NCBI GenBank assembly: GCA_001600455.1 | Contig: BCKC01000005.1 | Coordinates: 3,720,001-3,784,000 of the forward strand | DNA length: 64,000 nucleotides | From: Endocalyx cinctus | Lineage: Eukaryota; Ascomycota; Sordariomycetes; Amphisphaeriales; Apiosporaceae | Reading direction: 5' to 3' | Shown: positions 20,834 to 31,700 of the stretch, piece by piece | Layout of the letters: every line of letters begins with the position of its first letter | Position numbering within the stretch: position 1 is the first letter of the stretch | Program-made: the position numbers and the translations under genes | Notes under the pieces: model-generated | Database searches by the model: none | The model's input: only the letters and a program-made list of their open reading frames with translations | What the model was told of the DNA's origin: nothing

Positions 20834-22541
20834 AAGAAGAAGGATAAAAAAAAAAAAAAAAAAAAAAGAAAAAAAGAAAAAAGATTATCATTAACTTTTT
20901 GTCACTGTTCATTAGATACCTACCTAAGTAATCAGCTAGTGTTCTTGAACACTAGTTATAATCTAAGCATTGATGGTGCAAATGTATGTATCTGGCATAG
21001 TTGATGTACCCAGAGTATCATATCGAAATTTCATAGCATAATCACTCTGCCCTCGGCAGAAGATGAACAGCTCCGGCGGGTGCCGACGTGCTGGAGGTGG
21101 TGGCGTATTTAGGGGAGCAGGGGTATATGCTGTTTATCTTATAATTTTCTATGCTACTGTAATATGTACCCTCCTTCAACTATCTCTTATCTGCGAGACT
21201 TGTTCTATATGTAGGTTAGCTAGCTGGATTCAGCCCTATTCTAGATATTACGATTTGAGGTAAATAAAAATCAAAGCTTTTTGCATTGATATTTGGTTAA
21301 ATAATATAGTCAAATGTATTAAAGCTGGGATATATATACCGATTGATTATCTCGATAGAAAGGGTAGTAAAGGTATGGGAAGAGTTTATTAGGTAAAGGA
21401 ACTATTCCGTATCATCTTCTTCGTACTATTATATATATACATATACTTACTACATACACATAAATTTGGAGTTCATCTATTAAGCGAGAGTGTCTTAAAA
21501 CATCCTTCGATAGAGTCTTGAGTATCTTTAAGGTATTATAGTAAAAGAAGAATTATTACCGTATATTAGAGAGTATATGTACGTTGAAGGTAGTTTATAC
21601 TCCAATATCCTCTCGACGAGAACTACCCATGACACAAAGAATTGACACATTATCTATACTATGCTATATATGTACAATTTTACTATTTTAGCTTCCGTCG
21701 TTCAGAGTGTTATAGTGTTCTATAATCATTTGAAACGTAATTCTGATAGAGATAATTGAACGGGACATAAAAAAAACACACAGATAAATATATACACTTG
21801 ATTTCTTCGGTTAGCCCCGCCGCTCGACCCGCCATCGTGCGATAGAGCTGAAGAAATTGACAAGGGTGACATAGGTAACGAGATAGGTGAAATTATTATC
21901 TTTTTTTTATTTTGATGATTGATTGATAAGTGAAATAATCCCGGGTCTTACGGAAATCTTCAATTATTATTTTATCATAGGCCAACGAGGTGCCTCCTCT
22001 CTCTCTTTTTCTTTCCCTCTCATTCTTTGTGATAGTATATTTTTGTGTAAATACAATATCCGAACGCCTTACGTTGTGAGATGGTTCCCGGTGTATAACA
22101 GAACATTTAATTGACGTCAAAAAACGGGAAGTCGACCGGCGATTCGTTATCACCATCACACACCGGTCAACCGTATTGTGCACGAGGCCGTCATTTTCGT
22201 ATCACGAACTTGACCCGATGCTCTGAGAACAACACTCTTCTCCATATGTGAACATACGATCTAAGATAATTAATTATACTTATCCCTAACTTTGAGATTG
22301 ATATCCTTATTTAGCTAGACAAGCTGACGGGTATGTTTTCGACAATAACCATTGCCCGTCGATTGTTGAGACATAAGCACTAGATTAACTTAGCTTCTAA
22401 CTAGTAATTAGATCTGTGAAAATCACCAACTTATCGTAACATTCATCAGGTCTTTCTTGTCGCAGTATATATATAAAGAAACATAATTTCTCAGAACATT
22501 TCCTATATTTCTATATCCCTAGCCAGCAAAAAGAAACGACC
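20834..22541 (+). other. Intergenic region: qa-1S 3' flank and purine-permease promoter
   Basis: 1.7 kb, AT-rich, starting with A-rich tracts right after the qa-1S stop (20847-20883). TATATATATAAAG at about 22464-22480 lies ~65 nt before the permease ATG and may be its TATA element. Several GATA motifs are present, possible sites for the nitrogen regulator AreA/NIT2. I saw no CGG-N6-CCG site for a UaY-type regulator. No supported gene. Confidence 0.4.
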
Positions 22542-24588
22542 ATGGATGAAGACCAAGGACCTTCGCAAATAACGCCTCAACCGGCGGCCAAGCAGACCGT
22601 TGGCGACCGGCTCAACCGGGTGCGCAAGACTTTTCTGACTAAAAACGGTCTTCTCGGCGATTACGATTACGGTTTCCTCTTCCGGCCGAACCTGCCGTTC
22701 ATGCGGAAGCCGCGAAGGGCGCCGCCCTTTTTCGGGCTCAACGACAAGATGCCCGTGGTGCTGGGCATCCTGCTCGGGTTCCAGCACGCCCTCGCCATGC
22801 TGGCCGGGGTCATCACCCCGCCCATCATCATGGCCGGCGCGCTGAACCTGCCGGACGACCTGTCGCAGTACCTCGTGTCGACCGCCCTGATCGTCTCGGG
22901 CGGCTTATCCCTCATCCAGATCACCCGCTTTCGCATCTACGGAACCCCGTACTACCTCGGCACCGGATTGATCTCCGTCGTCGGCATTTCCTTCTCCATC
23001 ATCACCGTCGCCTCGGGCGCGTTCGCGCAGATGTACGCCAACGGCTTCTGCCCGACCGCCGAGGACGGCACCCAGCTGCCTTGTCCCCGGGGATACGGCG
23101 CCTTGTTGGGAACCGCCGCCGTGTGTGCTTTGCTGGAGGTCCTCATCGCTTTTCTCCCGCCCAAATACATGTTGAGGATCTTTCCTCCCATCGTTACTGG
23201 TCCTACCGTCATGGTGAGCTGATTACATTTCATTTTCTGTCTGAAGAGGGGATATCAATGACGGAAAATAATAATAATAAAAGCTAACATCCTGGTGAAA
23301 ATAGCTTATCGGTATTAGCCTCATCGAGACCGGGTTCGAAAACTGGGCCGGTGGAAGTAGTTGTGTATCATCTGAAGCGTGTCCCAGCGTCGGAGCGCCG
23401 CACGCGCTTCCGTGGGGCTCGCCTGAATTTCTGGGTACGTCGTAATCATCCCATCTTCTATCCCTCTACTTCATTAAAGTAAAGAGGGAAGCGAACTTTT
23501 ATCAGCTCCTTTGTCTAACATAGCGCGTCATCGCCGTCTCTTTACTTTTTTAGGTCTCGGCCTCTCCGTCTTCATCACCATCATCCTCTGCGAGCGCTTC
23601 GGCTCCCCGATAATGAAATCGACGAGCGTTATCATCGGCCTGCTCGTCGGGTGCATCATCGCCGCCGCGACCGGGTATTTCGACCGGTCCGGCATCGACG
23701 CCGCGCCCGTGGCCTCCTTCGTCTGGGTCCACACTTTCCCCCTGACCGTCTACCCGCCGCTCGTGCTGCCGATGCTCGCCGTCTTCATCATCTGCGCGTG
23801 CGAGGCCATCGGTGACATCACCGCCACCTGCGACGTCTCGCGCCTCGAGGTCGACGGCGAGCTGTACGAGTCGCGCATCCAGGGCGGCGTCCTCGCCGAC
23901 GGCCTCAACGGCGTCTTGGCCGCCCTCATGACCATCACCCCCGTCACCACCTTCGCTCAGAATAACGGCGTTATCGCCCTGACCCGCTGCGCTAACAGGA
24001 TGGCGGGTTATTGGTGCTGGTGAGTTTTTTTTTTTTTTTTTTGTTATATCTCCTTCTCTTTCGCTTCTACGCGTACGGTGTCTAGTCAGTCGGTTCATTC
24101 GTGCTAATCAAAAATTTCTTAGCTTCTTCTTAATCGTCATGGGCATCTTCGCCAAGTTCGCCGCCGCTCTAGTAGCCATCCCGTCCGCGGTCCTCGGCGG
24201 CATGACGACCTTCCTATTCTGCTCCGTCGCCGTTTCCGGTATCGCTATTATCACCAAGGGCGTGAAATTCACGCGCCGTAACCGATTTATCCTGACGGCG
24301 GGTCTTTCCCTCGGGTACGGGGCCACCTTGGTGCCGACCTATTTCGACAACGTGTTTTCTTACAGCGGTAATAACCGCGCCCTCGAGGGCTTCATCAACG
24401 CTATAGAGCTCGTCGCCGAGACCGGATTCGTACTTACCGCTCTTGTAAACATGGTTCTTAACCTTACCTTGCCTGAGGAGATAGAGGAGACGGATGAGCG
24501 GGAGGCCGTGGATGAAAGTGAGAAACGTTCGGATAGTCTTAAGAAGAATAGCACCACTGGGGAGGACAAGGTTATTAAGGAGGCATAA
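22542..24588 (+). CDS. Purine (uric acid-xanthine) permease, NAT/NCS2 family, UapA/UapC-like (4 exons)
   Basis: Exons 22542-23213, 23305-23434, 23554-24019 and 24123-24588 give 577 aa, the length of Aspergillus UapA/UapC (~575-580). These are plasma-membrane H+/purine symporters for xanthine and uric acid. Diagnostic motifs are present: 'LLGFQHALAMLAG' in helix 1 (the QH motif), 'CEAIGDITAT' in helix 8, and the NAT signature 'QNNGVIALTRCANR' with 'MAGYWC' following across the exon 3/4 junction. The consensus is [Q/E/P]NxGxxxxT[R/K/G], and the Gln-Asn start points to purine rather than ascorbate transport. The acidic C-terminal tail resembles the region needed for endocytosis. It lies 1.7 kb downstream of qa-1S on the same strand; I see no evidence that it belongs to the quinate cluster. 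Confidence 0.93.
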
Positions 24589-24859
24589 GGTGTTGGGTCT
24601 TTGATGTGAATATGTATAGAACAAAATAGGTTGTTATATATTAGTAGTAATGCTGATAAAGTTGGATATATATCATCAGACATTGTGTGACGTGATTAAT
24701 TGTTATACCGACATTTGATGTGCTCATGTGTTACAATCAAAATATCATGATAGTTCCGTCAGTAAAAGCGACGTTAAAACTACTCGTGCATATTCATAGC
24801 TTCATAACAATACAACTATAACATTTACAATTTACCAACTTTCCATCCCAAGCCGTTTA

Positions 24860-26853
24860 TTAAACTTTCACTGTGTTCTTTGCCGCACCATTCATCGCCG
24901 ATCCGTTCATCCCACCGTTCATTTCGCCATTGATATGCGTGCCTCGTGCAGGGGCACCGTTATTCTTTGAAATTTCCGGAAAACTCATCCCATTCGCCAC
25001 CTTCGTCTTTGCATCCTGCGCAAAGCCGTTATGCTCACCGTTGAAGTTCAGGCCCTTAATCCCATCGTAACCTTTGATTCCCGTAGCCTTTTCAAGTCGC
25101 GAAGCAATATCCGCGTCAACCTCGCGGAAAATGGCGATTTGTCGTTTGAGGATCTCCTTATCCTTGCATACTTCCATCTTTCCCGCCACGTTATTCACGA
25201 ACCGCTCCCGAGCCGGCTCGTCGAACACTTTCGTCCACAAGGTCCTCGGCGCGTTGAAATCTTCCGGTCGGATCTCCGACAGCCAGCTGACGGCCTCCCC
25301 GGTGAACTGCTCGTGCACCTTGCTCGGCTTGGTAGCGCGCGGTCGGAAACGGATCGGGTCGATAGAGGACAGGTAGTTGGGCCGCGCGCCCTGATTGTTA
25401 AGCGCCATGGCGCCGTCCCTCTGGAAGTTCCCCATGCGGTACCCCGTCTTGGGCGCATTTACCGGCAGCTGCTGGTAGTTGACGCCGACGCGGTGGCGGT
25501 GCGTGTCGGCGTACGAGAACAGCCTCGACTGCAGGACCGGGTCGGCCGAGGGTTCGATTCCGGGCGGCAGGTGGGCCGGGTTGAAGGTCGCCTGCTCGAT
25601 CTCGGCGAAGTAGTTGACGGCGTTTTCGTCGAGCGTGAACTCGCCGACCTTGCGGAGCGGGAACTGGCCCTGCGGCCAGACGTGCGTCAGGTCGAAGACG
25701 TTGATGCGCTGCGTCTCCCAGAGCTCCTCGGCTTGCTGCGGCGTCATGGTCTGGATCTCGACGTTCCATTTCGGGTACTCCCCGCGCTGGATCGCTTCGT
25801 ATAGATCCTTCTGCGAGTAGTCGGGGGAGTAGTTCGCCGAGTCCTCTTGGGTGATGAACCCGGTGCCTTGCTGCGACTTGAAGTGGATCTGGCAGTATAC
25901 CCAGTCACCGTCCTTGTTCACGAGCTTGAATGAGTGGCCGGAGTACCCGTGCATGCGACGGTAGCCGTCCGGAATGCCTCGATCGCCCATGAGGATCATT
26001 ACTTGATGGATAGATTCTGGGTTCTGACTTAGGTAGTCCCAAAACATGGTGCTGTCGTCGGCATGAGTTAGGTGAGTGGAAGGATCTCGTTTCTGTGTGT
26101 GAATGAAATGAGGAAATTTGGCGGCAGTTCCTGGTTTCAGTTAGTCACGTCTTACTTTTGACATATAGTGAATCGAATATTCTAGGTTATTATACTTACG
26201 TAGGAAGAACACAGGTGTGTTGTTAAAGACACAGTCCCAATTTCCCTCTGTAAATTATTGTTAGTATGTATACTGGCAGAACCATGATGTAGGGGCACAT
26301 ACCTTCAGTTCTAAACTTGACCGAGAAACCACGGGGATCACGAGCGCAATCATGCGAGCCCGACTCGCCACCGACGGTCGAGAAACGGGCAGTGATGGGA
26401 CATTTCTTGCCCTTGGTGGATAAGATGTCGGCGACGCATAACTCGGGAATCGGATCGGTACACTCAAAGAATCCATGCGCACCACTTCCCTTGGCGTGGA
26501 CGACGCGCTCTGGAATTCGCTCGCGGTCGAAATGCGCTAGGAGGTCGATGAGATGATGATCTTGGAGTAGTAAGGGACCGTTATCGCCAATTCTCTGCGA
26601 CTCGTATGCGTGAGGCATAGGAACACCATTGCTGTATTTATATTAGCCGTCCTTCTTTTACCGTGGTTGAATTACTTTGGGTTAACAATCCTTACCTCGT
26701 GGTGTATACAGCATCCTGGGACGTGGTCTGTCGATCTTGCTCGTACGTCTGCTTAGCCGCATGGGCTGAAAAGGATGTTTCGTTCATAACCATATTGAAG
26801 GTATCTTTCACTGCAGTCACTGAGTTCTCAACAGTTTGCTGGAGTTTCTCCAT
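24860..26853 (-). CDS. Monofunctional haem catalase with Asn/Gly/Met-rich C-terminal extension (4 exons)
   Basis: Exons 26853-26696, 26631-26303, 26247-26200 and 26130-24860 give 601 aa. Catalases dismutate hydrogen peroxide to water and oxygen. Visible features are the catalytic His block '[19 protein letters not shown]', '[26 protein letters not shown]', the catalytic Asn in 'NNTPVFFLR', '[17 protein letters not shown]' and the haem-ligand Tyr in '[17 protein letters not shown]'. There is no N-terminal signal peptide; the start MEKLQQTV is helical and polar. After the ~500-residue core comes an unusual tail with repeated 'NGxMNG' units ending in TVKV, which is not a PTS1 peroxisomal signal. 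A cytosolic small-subunit catalase is the best reading. The 48-nt exon 3 is supported by the conserved NNTPVFFLR. Confidence 0.92.
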
Positions 26854-27628
26854 AGAGTATGTCTAAATTAAGAGCTAGGGTACAAAGAGTAGTTGGCGTT
26901 TACTCGTTTTATACAACTTGTTAATTAGAGTAGATGGCTTAAACATCATATTTTAAACTTAAAGACCTCTCAGCATGAGTTAATTTCTCGTAATCTATTT
27001 TCAAGTTTTATCTTACAAGCGGACAGAATACTCCGGGTATCGATATAACGTAGTATGATCACAATCTGGCAAACCCATAATGGAGGTAGGTGGACCTCAA
27101 AAACCGCACACAAAAAAAAAAACAATGAAAAGTCGATGACGATATGATGACGAATGGATCGATCAATTGAGGAATCACTTCTACATTTGATATACTACAC
27201 AATGTATTACCAAAAGACATAAATAATAGATAATCAGGTGAAATAGATCACTATGTACAGTACATCTCTTATATTATAAATGGATTTTGCTGATTTGCTG
27301 TACCTGAAAAGTCGATGATGTTGTTGAATGACGGACGACCCACAGTGGACACTTCGCCACCGGTACAATGTTACTCCCCGGACAGATCTGAGATAACCGG
27401 CATGCACGTGCGGATACGTGACCGACCGATTTTAAGGATAAATTTAGGAGAGATAAGCTTTTCCTTTTCTACATATTATATCCGGTAATAATGAGATAAA
27501 GAATCGTTGTAATGTGATGTTTCCCGGAAGAAATAATTAAGGGGGCTAATATGTATGATGATGACCACTCTGCGTATCGAGACAAAGACAGTGATGATCG
27601 CTTTGAGATATCCATATATATGTAATAC

Positions 27629-27670
<42 letters not shown>

Positions 27671-28731
27671 AAATGGCCCACTAAAGATTACTACTTGCCG
27701 TCGCATAATAGATTTCCCCGTGACTATACCCGCTTCTGAGATGAGTAGTGTGCTGCTCCGTAAAAATAATACCTAGAGATAATAGAATTGAGAATGATTG
27801 GAGTACAATAAGTGCCCAGCAAGATGATTTGATATTGGAAAGGGACATTCAAAAAACAATCACGGTAGACAGAGGAGCTGAGAAAAAATGTACCAATTTT
27901 TATTACAACAAATCTCAAGTCTCGCTGGCCCTCACTCCTTCCATGAGACAAAGAAAAATTATGCTCGTCAAATCTTCACACTAGAAGGTTTGCATGAGAC
28001 TTTTCAAGACGATTGTATGAATTATTTCTAAGAACAGAGGTCATATCGACTTTTAACTGTTGAAAAAAAAAAAAAAACTTAAAAAACTTTCCTAGTTACT
28101 CTTGTAGTATTAATCGACATTTGACAGATGGTACTAACTAACTATTAAATTTATCTGTCTTTTCAGTTTCTAAGCCCTATGGCTGCTGCTTATTCTTTAT
28201 ATGAGAGATTGGAGGAGGGGGGGTTATACCGGAGTGAGGGTACGGAATGCATGAATACTAGCTAGGTAAGTATGTAAGGGCTCAACGATATATTGATTCC
28301 TGGCTCCTCTCATAATTACTGAGTATATGGGAGGGAGACCGCATATATATACACATCGTCATGATATATACATACCAGGGTAGCTACCTGGCACCTGATA
28401 CCTGGACCTAGCACTTTGTGAGAAACCAGGTAATTACAATCAAGAACTTGGATGAAAGCCACGCTGGGCTAAAAGGCCGAAATGTACTACTGAACCAGCA
28501 CGATCAGTATATTAGTTTATTGCATGCAAATTTTAAACGCATTTCTTTTACTGGCGTATCTACTACCGTTATTCGCCCTCCCCACCCAGTCACAATATCT
28601 TACATTTCCTTGATACCACGATTTTACACCGAGCCGCGAATCGATTTATTATTAATACTGTATTTATGATCATCTTCTACTTATGAATAGCCATCTACTG
28701 ATCTTATACCATTATCTTCCGGTCCTTACCG
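26854..28731 (-). other. Intergenic region: catalase promoter and 3' flank of the NACHT-ankyrin gene
   Basis: 1.9 kb of AT-rich sequence with no supported gene. It contains an (AG)19 microsatellite at 27632-27669 and a patch of short TACCTGG-like inverted motifs at about 28370-28430. Open frames at 27469-27706 and 28683-28985 are products of the microsatellite and of the antisense strand of the acidic tail repeat. Confidence 0.5.
27632..27669. repeat. (AG)n microsatellite, 19 units
   Basis: Perfect dinucleotide repeat of 38 nt in the catalase upstream region. Likely polymorphic between strains. Confidence 0.9.
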
Positions 28732-31700
28732 CTATTCATCGTCATAGCCTTCACCATCGCCTTCATCTCCATCGCCTTCATCTCCATCGCCTTCGTCTCC
28801 ATCGCCTTCATCTCCATCGCCTTCATCTCCATCACCATCACCTTCTCCACCTTCTTCACCTCCCTCGTCTTCCTCGCTTCCCTCGCCTCCATCATCTTCC
28901 CCACCACCCTCACCTCCATCATCTTCCACCTCCTTTTCTTCTACTTTATTACTCTCGTCATCATTTTCTCCTTCGCTATAATTAATACCTGGTTCTTCGT
29001 AAGTAGTTCCCGATTCCTCAAGTCCACTTCTTGGCTCGTTATAGTCTTCCTGATCCTCATTAGTAGTATTTTGCACTTCCTCGTTATTAATCTCTTGTTC
29101 ATTGACGTTATCTTCCGGTTGATCAGTACCGATATCTATCCCCTTGGTGTTGTCTGAGTCCGGCTCCACAGAAGTCCCGTTCTGACCATCCACGCCTAGG
29201 TCACCAACACCTTTGAAAGCAACCTGACCATCCTCATTTCCACCAGTACCAATGGAACTACCACCCTGGTCTCCTGTTCCAGGGCTATCATAATTGTCAC
29301 GTGAGCTTTGTGGATTGTAGAATCCCCTAGTTCCCGTGTTGGCATTTTCGTTTGCATTGCCACGGGCGCTCCCTGATGGACCGCGAGCTTCTTCGCTCTG
29401 CGTAGATTCGTCTTCCGGCTCATCCACATCATCGATGTCTTGTTCGAGGGTCCAGTTCTCATCGCTGAAATCTTCGTTTTCGTCTTCTTTTTCTCTGTAC
29501 TTGGAGGCTATGCGGGTGAATTCTTTCTGCTGCTGCACCAAGTTGGTGTATCTCTTCAATAAGCTTTTCAGGCCCAACCCGGGAAGCTTTTTAATCCCCT
29601 TCTCCTCAGCACTGTTCCATATAAGTTTAAATGCGTCTCTTTTGCCTAGCCGAAATGAAGTTTCAAGAGCGGCTCTATACGCGTTCACCGAGAAATCCCG
29701 AGGGAGCAAGGTCTCCAGTACCGTATCGCTGTCCCAAGGATTGTGATAACGGCGTACCACAGCGGCTACAAGGGGGCTATAGTATTTGCTATCGCTCATG
29801 TCTATCGTCTTCACTTCTTTCTCCAAGAGCAAAGTAATCAGCTCAGAGGAACACTTGAGAGAGGCGGCTTGGAGCACTGTACGGTGAACCCCGCCGATTA
29901 TATGAGGATCAGCCCCGGCCTCAAGCAACAGGCGGGCATTCCTGTTGCAACTCGCAAGACAGGCGGCGTGTAATGGCGTGAGACCCTTCTTGTTCAGCAC
30001 GTTTAAATTTGGCTTGCGTTTAAGGAGTAGGCGTAAGCATGAGTCATCGTCCTGTATGGCGGCGGCATGTAAAGCCGTGGTGAACTCGCTTTCTTGAGAA
30101 TATGCGTTCACGTCGATCTTTTTTCGGTGGTGAAGAAGCTTCCGGCCCAGGCTTTGGTCAGGGATAGTTTCATAGCCCAGTACTAACCGTACTATTTCCC
30201 TCTGGCCGCCGTAGCACGCAGCTTGGAGAACGGTATCGTACCGACCACCTCTAATAGTAGGATCCGCTTTCATTTGCAGAAGCAAACGACACGTGTCGAT
30301 ATGACCCTTTGCAGCAGCCGCGTGAAGGGCTGTCCCGATGCTCTTTCCACAGAAGTTGACATCAGCTTGATGTCCATGCAAGCACTTGACACAATCGTCA
30401 TCCCCATACCACGCAGACATAATGAGAGCCGTATCTCCATCAGGGTCAGCACTATTAACCCACGCTCCGTGTTGAATGAGAACTTCGAGGTCTTTGGCAG
30501 GTAGATTCTTCGCCGCATTGATTAACGGTGTCGTGTTGTCTTCACCCCCAAACACATTCGGATTCGCGCGCCACTGGAGAAGCAGCTGTAAAATCTTAGA
30601 GTGTCGGAGAGACGTCGCAGCCGTGATAGGGTTTGAAAATGTACCGGCTCCTAGGTTAACATCCGCACCATGCTCCAAAAGCAGCTTGACGATATCGTAA
30701 TGGCCCGCCACGACAGCAGCTTGCAGAGCGGTCCCATCGGCGTAATTGCTGCTGACTGCGTTTACAGCAGCGTTGTCTCGCAAGAGAAGTTCAACCACTT
30801 CAATCATACCGTGTGAAGCGGCTGCTTGAAGAGGCCAGCCCGCTGGATCATTAATGTTGACGCCAGCCGCGACGAGTCTTCCTAGTATCGATTTTGAACC
30901 ATCAAACGCGCTGGCAGTGACTGCGTTGCCGTATTCTTCGCCTGTAGCATCCGGTGAGGCTCCGCACTCTGTCAAGAGGAACTCAACAACGCGCTCGTGC
31001 TCGTTATTGACAGCGTTATAAAGCGCGTTGTTAAGTGAGTCAGAAGAAAGAATGCCTTGTTTCAGACTATATTCCCACAATATTTGGACCACTAATTCAT
31101 GACCGAAGAAGGCTGCAGATTCAAATCCATCGCCGATGTCTAAACCTGAAGTGTACGATAAAATGGTTTGGACAATGGTGTGGTAGCCGTTTTTGGATGC
31201 TTCCGCAACTGATCTCCGACGGGACTCACGTTCTCCGTCTCTCAGCAACATGTACACGATATCTGAGTGCCCGGCCGAAGCAGCTGCCGCAAGAGCGCTT
31301 CCATACTCGTGAGACATCATGTTTTCAGTGCCACCGATATTTATCAGCTTAGTGACAATACCATTGAAGCCTTTGAGAGCAGCCAAAGCTATTGGGGAGT
31401 CGACGTCTTCCGAAGTAAGCGTAGGGTTTGAACCCCATTCCAGAAGATAATGTGCCGCGAGCTCCTGATTCGAGGAAAGCGCGGCGGTGAGCGGTGTACC
31501 CTCCCCTTTCGCAAGACAATGCAAATTTGCTCCTTTTTGCATTAGAAGCTCCATCGCCTTTATCTGCCCGTTCTCTGCAGCCATATGCAATGGAGTGCTC
31601 ACCCCGTCACGAGCTCCGTCGTTCACGTCGGCTCCTAGGTCAAGTAGATGCAGCATGGCGGTGTAATGGCCCTGAAAAGATGCCCAATGTAAGGGTTGGT

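Noticed and set aside
27469..27706. Ser/Leu-repeat open frames
   Set aside because: Translations of the (AG)n microsatellite.
28683..28985. His/Leu-rich open frame on +
   Set aside because: Antisense reading of the acidic tandem repeat of the NACHT-ankyrin gene.
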